DNA from: Herpomyces periplanetae
Lineage: Eukaryota; Ascomycota; Laboulbeniomycetes; Herpomycetales; Herpomycetaceae
Assembly: GCA_009733715.1 (NCBI GenBank)
Contig: WMKJ01000054.1
Span: 1 to 64,000, forward strand
Direction of reading: 5' to 3'
DNA length: 64,000 nt
In this document: positions 37,152 through 47,441 of the stretch, in pieces
Layout: every line of letters starts with the position of its first letter
Numbering within the stretch: the first letter of the stretch is position 1
Translations under genes and position numbers: made by a program
The notes under the pieces: model-generated
Database searches by the model: none
The model's input: the letters and a program-made list of their open reading frames with translations, nothing else
Told to the model about the DNA's origin: nothing

Positions 37152-39736
37152 ATGCTTTTCTCTATTCCATCTTCTTCTACCTCTCCTCAACCCTCCAAAG
37201 GTTTTAATTTTTATTCCTACACATCAACAACTTGCCCACCCACGCCACCTCAATCTTCCTCCCTCCCAGAATCTCCTTCGTCCTCTTCCTCCTCATCTTC
37301 CGTATTATCGTCTTCGTTAAAATCACCCACTTTTCCAACCCTTTTACAAAAACTTGCTTCTTTCACCTTACAAGCTTTCAAGAATAAATACACTATCGGA
37401 GTTTCCAATGGAATTACCGAAAATTCTACCCCGGATATTGCGCCCAAGTCGTCTGTTCTATCATCTGCATCATGCCCTGTATCTGCTACTCAAATCTGCA
37501 GACTTGCCGAAGAGGAAACTTTATCCGGTAAAGAGGTCTATTTATCCGTATCCCACGGGCTAAATTTCCCTGAAAATGCAACCTTTACCATTTGTTCCCA
37601 TGTGTCATGGTCTACATGTCCGGTATCATGCCCCTTGAATAAGTCAGATAACCAACAATTTGATGTCAATGCTACTTCATTTTATTCACCATACGGATTG
37701 GATCCATTAACGTCAAGGAATATTTCGGAATGGCGCAACATGCAGCCTGAAAAAACCGTTTCGTTAACCCGAAACGTTGAGTTGAATCACCATAAAACTA
37801 TGTGAGATTTCTTCCCTTTATGAGTATCATCCATGCTTCTAATTCGCACAACTCATCGAAACTCTGCTAACACTTGAGCGATAGTTCGAATTTTACGGTC
37901 AACTCCTCCTTGTGCGTGTTGGTATTTCATGATGGAAATTTACTTGGCAGACTTCAAATCAATCCTTGGAGTAACGAACTGACCACGCCTGAAGTAAAGG
38001 GGTGGTATAATCTTGATACGGGTGATTTTGGAAGTGATTTATTACCGACTAGTAAACCTAAAATATTCGTTAACTTATCCTGTACGCCTTTAAACTCCAA
38101 GAAAATTGCTAATCCTGAGGACTTCCAAATATTACGATTAATTGGACGAGGAACTTTTGGACATGTTTTCCAAGTTCGTAAGAAAGATAGTGGGCGAATT
38201 TATGCCATGAAAGTTCTCTCAAAAGAATTAATCGTTGCAAAAAAGGAAATTGCTCACACATTGGATGAACGGAATATTTTGGCGCGGACAGCTTCTGGTA
38301 ATTCATCGTTCGTTATAGGATTACGATATTCTTTTCAAACGGCAAGTGATTTGTATTTGGTTACAGATTATATGTCAGGCGGAGAGTTATTTTGGCATTT
38401 GCAGCAAGAAGGACGATTTGGTGAAGCGCGAGCAAAATTTTACGCTGCTGAGCTGGTCTTAGCGTTGCAACATTTACACGACATGGGAATAGTTTACCGA
38501 GATTTGAAACCGGAAAATGTTTTGCTGGATGGGCAAGGGCATGTGGTTCTTTGTGATTTTGGACTATCGAAGGCAAATCTAGTTGGAAATTCAACTACAC
38601 GGACTTTTTGCGGAACCACGGAGTACTTAGCACCTGAGATGCTGTTAGATGAAAATGGATACACAAAAATGGTGGACTTTTGGTCATTAGGCGTGCTAGT
38701 GTTTGAAATTTGTTGCGGATGGTCTCCTTTTTATGCGGATGATGTTCAGCAAATGTATAAGAATATTGCATTTGCGAAGATCCGATTTCCACGAGACGCG
38801 TTGAGTGAAGAAGCTCGATCTTTTGTACGGGCATTACTCGTACGTGATCCTAAACAAAGACTAGGCTCGAACGGCGATGCCGAAGAAGTGAAGGCTCACG
38901 TGTTTTTTGCAGACATTGATTGGCAAGCTATGTCTAGACGTGAAATTGTGCCACCTTTTAAGCCCCGACTACGCAGCGAGTCAGACGTTTCAAATTTTGA
39001 CCCCCAATTCACAAATGTAATATCGCCCCAGAGCGAGGTGTCTACGGTACAAACTGCCCAGCTGGCATTAAATATGGAGTCCTCAGTTGATCCTTCAAGT
39101 GGTAGTAATAGTGCGTTGAGCCCTTCTGTGCAAGAAAAGTTTCGAAATTTCTCGTTTACAGGTGATGAAGCATGGGATGAGGCATATTTTTACGCACGAA
39201 ACATAACCGATTTTACGATTGATGAAAAAATAATGGATAGTGATGGGGAGGAAGGGGAGGAGATAACCACACGTATGGTCGAGGCTGATAGGGGTACTTT
39301 GAACATGAGTTTATGGGAAAATGGCCAGAGGGATTCGTACAGCGCAAGTTTAAGCCGTAGCCATAGTGAAGGTGAAAGCGAAAATACAAGCTGTACAACA
39401 CCCACCACTAGCGAATCAAAGAGTCTCTGTCGACTAAGTCGAATTGTGGTGAATGATAAAGCGGAGCTTGACGGTGAAATAATGGTTGGAAATGGCAATG
39501 AGAAGTATTTAGTGGAGAAAATGACCTTTTTCAAGGACGACGAACTGGATATTGATAAAAAGCGGGAAAAAGTAACAATGAGGTCCTGGTCGATTCCTCT
39601 CCGAGAGCACACAACACTAGATGACATGACACCAATGTTATGGAATACTACAGGCAAGAGTAATAAGATTGGTGATGGTTTGAAATGTGATAGTGCGAAA
39701 AACAAAGAAAATTTCAGTAAAGTGATGCACGCTTAG
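37152..39736 (+). CDS. SCH9: AGC-family protein kinase, Sch9-like
   Basis: Two exons, 37152..37801 and 37879..39736, encode 835 aa. The intron begins GTGAGA and ends CTAACACTTGAG, and the splice keeps the frame. Sch9 is a TORC1-controlled S6-kinase-like enzyme that promotes growth and ribosome synthesis. After a Ser/Pro-rich N-terminus and a divergent region where Sch9 has its C2 domain, the kinase starts at DFQILRLIGRGTFG (Gly loop 306-311). Other landmarks are the ATP-binding Lys328 (AMK), YRDLKPEN with catalytic Asp425, DFG at 443-445, and the activation-loop TFCGT with Thr459 as PDK1 site. The hydrophobic motif FRNFSF (638-643) offers Ser642 to TORC-type kinases. About 190 residues of acidic, Ser/Thr-rich tail follow, which is unusual. 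An upstream coding exon cannot be excluded. Confidence 0.92.
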
Positions 39737-39873
39737 GAAAGATAATATTTGTGACAATATTATGACGCAGTGGAAACGGCTTTACCTTGAAGGTCCGACA
39801 GGAATGTATATGCTTTCTAAAACAAATCAACGTGGATAAACTCTTCGGACACAAGACCCTACAAATTGAGTTA

Positions 39874-42402
39874 CTATTCTGTGGTTAAGGTTTCAACTTC
39901 TTCGTTCGATTCTAAAGATTCATGTGCAATCGGTAGGCCGGAAGAATTTTGAAGAGTCAGTGCTTCAAATGTTTTGTCTATCATTTGTGTAAGACTCTTG
40001 TAGTACTGATCGGTCGAACTAGTTAACCTAGCTTGTTCGGCATGACCAGGCGAAGTGGGAGAGTTTGTGGTTGTGTTGGAAAATGTACGATCAGGCATTT
40101 CGGTATCATTAACGTCTGAAGATTCATATTTCAAGATCCGACGTAGAATGATAAAAAACTGATAAAGCAACTCGGAATAGGTTGAATGTGACGAACGATA
40201 AAATTTGGGGAGAGATTTTAGTAATGGTTGAATAATATGAAGTTGAAAGGTTGAAGGCCGTAGTGTTGTCGACTGTTGAGATGTATTATTCAAATCGAAT
40301 AGAAGGGAGCCCAACGATTCTTGAGATATTAAATTTTTCGAAATACCGACTTGATGATAGAGACAAATAATTGATAAAACTAGGGTTAAAGTAGCTATTG
40401 CGCGTGCTGGTTCACAATGGGATTTTTGGAGGTATTCCCCTAAAGTTTGGTATACAAGGTTATCGTGAAACTGGAGGTAATGCTGAAGCAAAGAATAAGC
40501 CTGGGATTGATGGTCAGACGAGAGGGATTGGGTATCCTTATGGGATGAAAAAGGGAAAGTGAGAAAGTGATTGAAGATTTCTCGAGTAAAGGTATTCGTG
40601 GCTGTGTCTGTGTACTGAGTGTGTAAGACGAGATTTTGGGATAAAGTATTGTCTGCAGCAAGGAGTATTGCCAGGCAAACTAAGGTTTCCCTTGCAAATG
40701 GATTAGAAGGAAAAATGGACAAGGCCGGCAAGAGTTCAGTGTGCTTGAGTATTGATGAAACAGGAAGAAATTGTAGAAGAGAAATGTGGATTTGCCAGAC
40801 TTCCCGAAAATTTAAAAATGAGCCTGTACCTAGAAGAGTGATTGGCCGATAGCCAGGATTTCCGGGAGGTGGAACAGAATTAGTAGCGGAATTCTGGGTT
40901 GGTGAAGGAATCAGTCCAGCCCGTTTTGCCGTATCACAAACACATTTTATGGTTAGGTCAATGCAATTGCTTGCCAGAGCATCAGATTGATGGTGTACTG
41001 TGTAAAGGGAAACATACCGAGCTAGGGCAGGGAAAAGCAATTGTAAATTCATTTTTCTTTGATGTAAGGCGTTTTGTTCTCCATGAGAGATTCCTCGGTT
41101 CATCAGAAGTACATCGGATGATGTTAATAGTGTGAAGTCGGGAGACTTGTAGAACATATTACACAAATTATCATGCCATTTCCATTGTTTTGAAAATTCC
41201 AGACCAAGGTCTGCAGTATCAAGAAAGGGTATCTCGGCCAAATATTCCTTATTTTTAATAGATTCAGGGTGAGCGATTAATTCCCCTAATGTGTGGCATA
41301 TTAACCGTAATGTGAGAACATCAGAATGGATTTTATCAAAGTTTCCTTCGTTCCAATCGGTACCGTCAATATCATGACATAAAGCAAACTGAAGCAGTCC
41401 TCGTGAATCCTTACCATGACCGTTGAGATTTAGAAATCGACATCCTAGACTGGCCAATGGATTGCTATTTTGATCACGTATTGCAAAAGGTTTGGTGACA
41501 GTTTTCCAATCCATTTGAGCAATTACAGGTAAAATGGTTATTAGTCTAGATCGAGAGGTTGAACGAATATTTTGTGAATTTAAACCTTGACACACTTCAT
41601 CACAGTTTAGCTTTGTTAGGTCTTGAGGATTATCAGTGCTACGTTGAAAGGCTTGGAAAAAGTTGGCGTGGTCAGGATCAGGTTGAGTTAGGTTGGGGAC
41701 AGAACACTGGGCAGTATCACAAGTTTGCAAAATAATTTTCAATGAGGTTTCATCGTAGAAGAATTTACGCCAAATTTGACATTCTGAAGCATTTTTACCG
41801 TTGGCCAAGTCAGCTTGAAGTAACTTGATGATAGCTTTCCCCGTTTGTTCGCTTATGCCTATGTCCCGAGTACATAACCATATGTATAATAAAACCTGCA
41901 CTAGGCCATCAATTGCTACAACTCGAAGAGCTGAATCAACATTTTGGGTTGCAGCACGCTGTATAAGATTTATTGACAAAGATCGAAATGGTAAAGTACA
42001 TAACCCTCCCATGAGTGACAATGGATGAGCTATTGCAGATGTTGTAGCATTTTTAGGCTTAACGTGTTCGACTGCACCACTTTCAAGCCAGTCTAGTATA
42101 GTTTGGATGGAAATGCACTTTGATAGTGTTTCGAGAAAAGTAGTAATGGACAGATCGAATTTTCCCGTTAAAACAATTCTTTTAATTTCAAGGCGAAATA
42201 AACTTTCCAACAAACTCATAGCTTCAGGTTCGTTGGGTCGTATTATTCCGTTACCAAGATTCTCTCGAACCAAGTAGAATAAGGTTTCGTCGGGGACTTT
42301 GCCCATCACAACTTCGTCACCGTCACTGTTATCATTCAATAACATGGCTACGTGAACCAATAAATCTTCCCATAAAGTCATTGTATCCTTTTCTAACAAC
42401 AT
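39874..42402 (-). CDS. 842-aa protein of unknown family, mainly helical
   Basis: The frame is open over 842 codons from the ATG at 42402. It continues 19 codons upstream without ATG to a TAG at an AG acceptor-like site, so a short first exon is possible; a candidate near 42,534-42,475 would begin MHVEDFDKILGTYFSLT. The protein has many amphipathic Leu-rich helices (for example WEDLLVHVAMLL, LFRLEIKRIVLT, LRLICHTLGELIAH and LATLTLVL-like stretches), few charged repeats, no signal peptide and no clear membrane segment. The layout resembles HEAT/ARM-type helical scaffolds, but I could not place it in a family. The last 60 residues are Ser/Thr-rich and probably disordered. It is divergent from RPC31 and convergent with the kinase gene. 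Confidence 0.7.
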   Translation of the reverse strand: MLLEKDTMTLWEDLLVHVAMLLNDNSDGDEVVMGKVPDETLFYLVRENLGNGIIRPNEPEAMSLLESLFRLEIKRIVLTGKFDLSITTFLETLSKCISIQTILDWLESGAVEHVKPKNATTSAIAHPLSLMGGLCTLPFRSLSINLIQRAATQNVDSALRVVAIDGLVQVLLYIWLCTRDIGISEQTGKAIIKLLQADLANGKNASECQIWRKFFYDETSLKIILQTCDTAQCSVPNLTQPDPDHANFFQAFQRSTDNPQDLTKLNCDEVCQGLNSQNIRSTSRSRLITILPVIAQMDWKTVTKPFAIRDQNSNPLASLGCRFLNLNGHGKDSRGLLQFALCHDIDGTDWNEGNFDKIHSDVLTLRLICHTLGELIAHPESIKNKEYLAEIPFLDTADLGLEFSKQWKWHDNLCNMFYKSPDFTLLTSSDVLLMNRGISHGEQNALHQRKMNLQLLFPALARYVSLYTVHHQSDALASNCIDLTIKCVCDTAKRAGLIPSPTQNSATNSVPPPGNPGYRPITLLGTGSFLNFREVWQIHISLLQFLPVSSILKHTELLPALSIFPSNPFARETLVCLAILLAADNTLSQNLVLHTQYTDTATNTFTREIFNHFLTFPFSSHKDTQSLSSDHQSQAYSLLQHYLQFHDNLVYQTLGEYLQKSHCEPARAIATLTLVLSIICLYHQVGISKNLISQESLGSLLFDLNNTSQQSTTLRPSTFQLHIIQPLLKSLPKFYRSSHSTYSELLYQFFIILRRILKYESSDVNDTEMPDRTFSNTTTNSPTSPGHAEQARLTSSTDQYYKSLTQMIDKTFEALTLQNSSGLPIAHESLESNEEVETLTTE

Positions 42403-42695
42403 GGCTATACGATAATCATGTAAACTTTTCTCGCTGATACGACTTTTTGTACATTCCACCTAATCAATTCCCTTCAATTCTTTTACTGTAGCGTTAGACT
42501 AAAATACGTCCCCAGAATTTTATCGAAATCTTCTACGTGCATCATGTGACCTTGTTAACCGAGAGCGACCGCCAAAGTAGATGACTCAGCGGGGTTGAGG
42601 GTTTGGAGAGGGGAAGAAAGGCCCAAGGGTAGAATACGGGAAAGTTTTTCTTTAAGATTATCCATACCTGCAGGTTTGGGCGTGATTTAAGCAAT
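42403..42695. promoter_or_regulatory. compact divergent promoter, unknown gene/RPC31
   Basis: These 293 bp contain TCATGTGAC at 42542-42550, roughly midway between the two start codons, and ATGACTCA at 42581-42588, a match to the Gcn4/AP-1 half-site core. The same TCAGCGGG flank follows the AP-1-like site at 34706. Confidence 0.5.
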
Positions 42696-43787
42696 ATGCC
42701 ACCTGCACGGAGGTTTACATCAGCGGGACATAAGAGTACAAAGATTGACGGTATAGATTTACCGTGGGAATTTGGAGCGGAAGAAGATTCTTCCACGTTA
42801 AAAATTCAAGCTCAACCCGTTGATCTTTTTCCCGTGTTACGCGTTTATCCACCCCGTCCAGCGCGACGAAGTGAATCGCGTACGACGGCGTACTTTATAA
42901 GTTTACGCGATCATATTAACAATGGACCCCTCTACGCAACAATGTTAACCAATGTGGATTATTCACGGGCTCCCAAGGTTGGATCAGCGTACTCTAACGG
43001 TAATTCACAGAAAGCTCTTGATCTCTTTGAAGCTTTACCTACGTTTACCCATCGTTTTGAAAAAAATCGAAATCGAATTCCAAACTTTACAAAACTTTAC
43101 AACCGTAAGTTAACAAGTGAAAGGGGAAGTAGGGAGGGAATTGTTTGTGTATGGGTGTGTGTGTGTGTGCGAGTACTATTGAGTTTTGATGTTAACATGA
43201 AAGATAAATATTTAATGAAGTGTGTCTAACTTGTATGCGTGTATGTGTGACGACGTATAGCGATTAAGTATTATCCACGTGAGCTTTGGAGTGTGTTTGG
43301 TGTTAAAGCCGTGGATAGATTTGCGAGTGGAACGGGTAATTTAACAACGGGAAAACTTCGAAGTGCACATGATATTGACAACGATGGTATATCTGGAGAT
43401 GATATTGATCATAAAACATCCGATTTAGATGAAGATGATGATTTGGATAGTGATGAAAATATTGAGGATGAGGATGGTAATATGGATGATGATGATGATG
43501 GCGACCCTGACGAAGAAGTATCAACGGCACGTCGTTTAGCGCGTAAGCGTAAAAATCGTCTTCTCCGAAAGCGCATGCTAAAAAATTTACCCGATACTAT
43601 TGTTCGAGAATTGGATGAACAAGATGTCATTGTAGAAGATGATGTATTTGACGAAGACGAAGATGATCCTGATGATGCCGATGATTATAATGCCGAACGC
43701 TACTTTGACCCTGGTGAAGAAGAAGATTACGCCAACGACGTCGATGCCGACGCCGATGATGCCGAGCGCGGAACCTGGGATGACTAA
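42696..43787 (+). CDS. RPC31: RNA polymerase III subunit Rpc31 (C31/POLR3G family)
   Basis: Two exons, 42696..43104 and 43261..43787, encode 311 aa. Rpc31 is part of the Rpc82-Rpc34-Rpc31 heterotrimer that helps Pol III initiate. The N-terminus has LPWEFG and LFPVLRVYPP, followed by a middle segment ending NRIPNFTKLYN. Across the splice comes IKYYPRELWSVFGVKA, the family's conserved KELW-type block. The last 130 residues are strongly acidic, interrupted by a basic patch (RRLARKRKNRLLRKRMLKNL), and end in YFDPGEEEDYANDVDAD, typical of the C31 tail. The 156-nt intron contains a GT-rich microsatellite. The gene is convergent with the FAM192A-like gene. Confidence 0.86.
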
Positions 43788-43829
43788 TTTGGCATTTACC
43801 ATCACGTGCTAGGTTGTTGTCCCGAGGCA

Positions 43830-43857
43830 CAGCCCGGTCAATCATGTGACCGGGCTG
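43830..43857. terminator. 11-bp-stem hairpin between convergent genes
   Basis: Perfect inverted arms CAGCCCGGTCA and TGACCGGGCTG flank a 6-nt ATCATG spacer. The site lies in the 116-bp gap between the RPC31 and FAM192A-like stop codons, so it would fold in both 3' ends. A role in mRNA 3'-end formation or stability is inference. Confidence 0.55.
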
Positions 43858-43903
43858 GTGTCACGACGGATCGGAGCGGCAAATCTACCGTCCGAAAGCC
43901 ATA

Positions 43904-45063
43904 CTACGCTGAGTCATCAGATGAGTAGCCACTCAGGCCCAGGCCGAGACACGCTTTTTTTAAATTTCGAGGATCGGGATCGTCGACGAGGGAATTTGGA
44001 AGAGTTATGCTCATTGGATTGATTTTGGGGTTAGGGATGGGAGTATCGTGTGAAGGTTTATTTCGCTTTACATCATTTTTTGAGTCAGGATTGTTCGAAT
44101 TTGTAAGTAAAGTCGAATTCGGAGGTAATCTCCGGTTGATAAATGGATCCTTTGGTCTTTTAATCCATACTGCGTTTGCACTAATGTCGGGATTATTTGA
44201 GGGATCTGAGAATGATTGGTCAGATTGGGATATTTTAACATCGGGCGTGGATGATTCAATTTCAGTTGAAGCGAGATGAATACGACGCTTACGCGGTCTC
44301 CATACATCAGGATCAGCCAAGGCTAATTGTTCGGCGTCACGATTTGCGCTAATCTGTTGTTGAGTGTCCCGATCAATAGTTTCTTGAACGCGTCGGAATG
44401 TTTGCAATTGCGCCATAGTATCTTGCTCGAGAGCTAATTCTCGTGCACGTTCAGCAGTGTCTAAACCAGCCAAAAAATCGATTTCATCGGCATCCAAACT
44501 ACGATATTGATGCTTTAGTTTCATTGATTCTTCGTACGCATCTTGTTTAGCAGCTGTGAATTAATTGATCAGTTGTAAGTTGAAATCCTCCATTTTTATT
44601 AGTGTAACGTAGAATTTATGTCTTATATGCAACAAAACCAGTTTGTGGATTTTAACTAACCTTTGTTAGCCTGTAAAACTTCGTAAAGACTGCGATGTTC
44701 ATTTGGACCATTTTCCATGCGAATTTGTTCTTCACGCGCTTTTCGTTGAGCAAGTTCTCGATTAACTCGAGACCAATCGTCCATTTCGCAATCGTCATCA
44801 TCGTTTATAATGTCAGAGTTCACGTTAATAGCTGGGCGTCGGGATACATTACGCTCGTTACTTGTGATATTAGTATAGGCTTTGACGGCCAAGTCATCTT
44901 CATCGATATCGCTCCCCTCTAGTACTATCTGCGCTGAGTTGGTAGAAGGCAGGTTGTTTAAACCACTTTGAACGTCGGTAGATGAATCCAAGTATGCGAT
45001 ACCGGATGAAAGGAAGCGCGGTGGCGCGGATTCATTTTCATTCCATGGATCTCGAGGCATCAT
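43904..45063 (-). CDS. FAM192A/NIP30-domain protein (Fyv6-like)
   Basis: Two exons, 44661..45063 and 43904..44553, encode 350 aa. Across the splice the protein reads SLYEVLQANKAAKQDAYEES and then MKLKHQYRSLDADEIDFL, the hallmark of the NIP30/FAM192A N-terminal domain. RFLSSG near residue 16 matches the RFVSGG block that opens fungal homologues, supporting a start at 45063; an ATG follows immediately at 45060. The frame extends 26 codons upstream without ATG, so a further small exon remains possible. Human FAM192A binds the proteasome activator PA28gamma, and yeast Fyv6 shares the domain and acts in the second step of splicing. The C-terminal half is Ser/Asn/Pro-rich and poorly conserved. The protein is probably nuclear. 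Confidence 0.85.
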
Positions 45064-45688
45064 TTTACGCCATTCACTTAACTTGAAAGTTTTCTTGTCA
45101 ACCTTATAATTTTGCCCAAGTGCGCATATAAACCCTGGCAAGGTTGACGTGAAATGAGTGACTTGGTGTGATACGGGGAGAGGTGTAAAGGAGGGAAGAA
45201 TAGAGTGGTTTCACGTTACTCTGAAAAGTTTGTCCAAGTTGTTGCGAAAACATTAACTCTAGAGCATAGGCGTGTGTTCGCGTATTCCGAATATTTAACA
45301 AGCAAGACAATAAGAACAGGTATGTATGAGTGTGTATATTATCTCGCTTAAACAACGATAGAATGGAGATTTTTGGATGAAGAATTAACCGGGGATAAAT
45401 AGCCGCTAACGGTAAAGGCTGGTGCAGGAAAGGAGTGATATTAAGCTCAACGGATTAATGTAACTGCCTTTGGTCATAACATACAAGGTGAGTGAGATGG
45501 GAAAGGTAACGATAAGGGTTGTACGAAAGGAGCAGAGTATTTAGTGCGGTCCAACAAGTGAGTTTGCATTCACGATTAGGTTCGCGCGGGGTAGACGAGA
45601 AGATGGATGAGAAAGTTTACGTCTTCGAAAATCTGATCAGGCACACAGCACAGATTCAAACGGATATTGAAGACGGGATGATCCTGGA
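45064..45688. other. spacer between the FAM192A-like gene and GPN1
   Basis: This 625 bp holds the presumed promoter and leader of the minus-strand FAM192A-like gene and the GPN1 3' end. A + strand frame (45519-45827) overlaps the GPN1 tail and looks like an antisense shadow. No element was recognised. Confidence 0.45.
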
Positions 45689-47185
45689 TTATGTGATGCG
45701 CGAAGAAGTAAAGACAGTTGATGTTGGAGCAGTGGTAGATTTGTTTGGATCATCATCACCGGATAATGAGGCATACGTGTCAAAATCCGTGTTGTCCACA
45801 TCAAAGTCTAAAAAGTCATTATCTTGAGTATCGCCAAAATCGTCGATATCTTCAAAATCAGGGTCGACGTTAAGGGATACGGTTGGTTCGGGATTAAGAT
45901 TGTGGGGAGCTGTAGTGGGATTTGGAAGAGTAGAATCGATATGAATTTCTCGCATTAGACGGGCCATTTCACGTTCTCGTTGACTGGCGGCACGCTGTTC
46001 ACGTTGAAGTTTTTCACGCTTCAAGCGAGGAGCATAGTAACGAATGAATTCTTGACGTTTTTCTTCGATTGCTTCAAAGAAATCACTCATGCCGGCACCG
46101 TTGTAAGCCGATACACCGACTACGCGTAAAGCGTTATAAAATTCATCGAGGACAAGAGACATACTCTGAGTTAACGATGACATGTACCCGGATGCATCGA
46201 TAGTAGCTTCGGCGGTGTTACCATTGGATTCGTTGGCTACAGCAGCGTGAAAGGTTTCCCAATCGCGCATCCATGAAATGCATCGTGCTACCAAATCGCC
46301 ATTATCGGGGGTGGGATCTTCGAGGGCATTAATTTGATGATTGATAGGTGAAATGGGAGCGCGAACATCACTTTTATTGAATACTAGAACCATGGGTAAG
46401 TTAGTCCGATATAAGATGCTAACAGCATGTAACATGTTGGCCATGAAAGTTGCTGTATTGGAAGCAGCTCGTGGTGTATCGATGATAAATGCTACAACAG
46501 TTGGCATACAGGTTGCTAAGGAAGAGAGGAAGATTGCCGATGAAGCTGACCAGGTGAAGACTTCAATTTGTCCGGGCGTGTCGATGAGTAAATGGCGTGT
46601 ACATGGTGGAGTAGAATTTGGTTGATCATCAGTAGTTTGCTTTTGAGGAAAATGGAACCGCTTTTCTATTAAACTGATGATCTGATCGATTTTGGTAGCG
46701 AAAAGGTTCATGCTGGTTAAAATCCCTCCGTTTGGTCCTAAACCGTATTCGCGCATTACCCGTTTATAGTTGACGCTATCACGAATGTCGATATTACAGT
46801 CAAATGGTACTTTGCTGACAGCCGGATCAAGGTTTATGACATAGGGAGGAGATACAGGAGAAGATGAGTTGTCGATACAGGTGTCAGTGCCAGTGTCAGT
46901 GCCAGTGCCAGTGCCAGTGCCAGTGCCAGTGCCAGTGCTAGTGCTAGTGCTAGTGCCAGTTCCGCAGCCAGTGGTATTATCATCATCATTATCACCATTT
47001 TTTAGCGTGTATAAATGCGAGATGGCCCGCTGCAAAAACGTGGTTTTTCCTGAGCCTGCCATTCCGATCACTACCACTGCGACGGGTCCCGGATCTGGCT
47101 TTGACCCTGAAATGCTCGTAATGTTTGATTTGTTCATAGTAACAGGATGAATTTGTGCTGTCATGACCCGATTTACTTCCACCAT
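45689..47185 (-). CDS. NPA3: GPN-loop GTPase 1 (Npa3/XAB1)
   Basis: A single exon of 498 codons starting at a true ATG. Npa3/GPN1 is a cytosolic GTPase that assembles and imports RNA polymerase II with its GPN partners. G1 is GMAGSGKTT (residues 41-49). NLDPAV follows at 118-123, the signature Gly-Pro-Asn loop at 150-152 (YGLGPNGGI), DTPGQIEVFTWSAS at 202-215, and NKSD at 270-273. The C-terminal 130 residues start with a basic coiled-coil-like stretch (KREKLQREQRAASQRERE) and end acidic, as usual. Between G1 and PYVINLDPA sits an extra Gly/Ser-Thr dipeptide repeat (about residues 74-103) coded by a hexanucleotide repeat, absent from homologues I know. TRL1 lies upstream on the same strand. 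Confidence 0.95.
   Translation of the reverse strand: MVEVNRVMTAQIHPVTMNKSNITSISGSKPDPGPVAVVVIGMAGSGKTTFLQRAISHLYTLKNGDNDDDNTTGCGTGTSTSTSTGTGTGTGTGTGTDTGTDTCIDNSSSPVSPPYVINLDPAVSKVPFDCNIDIRDSVNYKRVMREYGLGPNGGILTSMNLFATKIDQIISLIEKRFHFPQKQTTDDQPNSTPPCTRHLLIDTPGQIEVFTWSASSAIFLSSLATCMPTVVAFIIDTPRAASNTATFMANMLHAVSILYRTNLPMVLVFNKSDVRAPISPINHQINALEDPTPDNGDLVARCISWMRDWETFHAAVANESNGNTAEATIDASGYMSSLTQSMSLVLDEFYNALRVVGVSAYNGAGMSDFFEAIEEKRQEFIRYYAPRLKREKLQREQRAASQREREMARLMREIHIDSTLPNPTTAPHNLNPEPTVSLNVDPDFEDIDDFGDTQDNDFLDFDVDNTDFDTYASLSGDDDPNKSTTAPTSTVFTSSRIT
46877..46966 (-). repeat. CCAGTG hexanucleotide repeat inside GPN1
   Basis: About 12-15 copies of a 6-bp unit (CCAGTG with CTAGTG and TCAGTG variants) encode alternating Gly-Thr and Ser-Thr. 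The unit length keeps the reading frame. It inserts into the GTPase domain between the P-loop helix and the NLDPA strand. Confidence 0.9.
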
Positions 47186-47441
47186 ATCATCCGTTCAAGT
47201 AGAGCGCGCCCGGCAGCTCGTGAAATCTTTCCGCCGTCCAACTCAGCCTGCAAAGCCGCGTTGCCGATCACGGGATGTGGCTGAGCACTCGCAGCGGGAA
47301 TTTTACGCGTTTGAAGAGTCGACTTGGAAGATTTTTTCTTTCTTCAAGCCCTTGTACTGGATCAAGCGGTATATTTCACCAATTACCGGGGAATTGAGTA
47401 TAAAGGTTTTACATTTACTATGCACATAAAGTTCATTTTAT

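Noticed and set aside
45519-45827. 102-codon + strand frame at the GPN1 3' end
   Set aside because: Nearly half is antisense to GPN1 codons, and the rest has no recognisable motif.
47163-47429. 88-codon + strand frame antisense to the GPN1 start
   Set aside because: It overlaps GPN1 codons and lies in the short TRL1-GPN1 gap. The product is unrecognised, and two minus-strand genes already explain the region.
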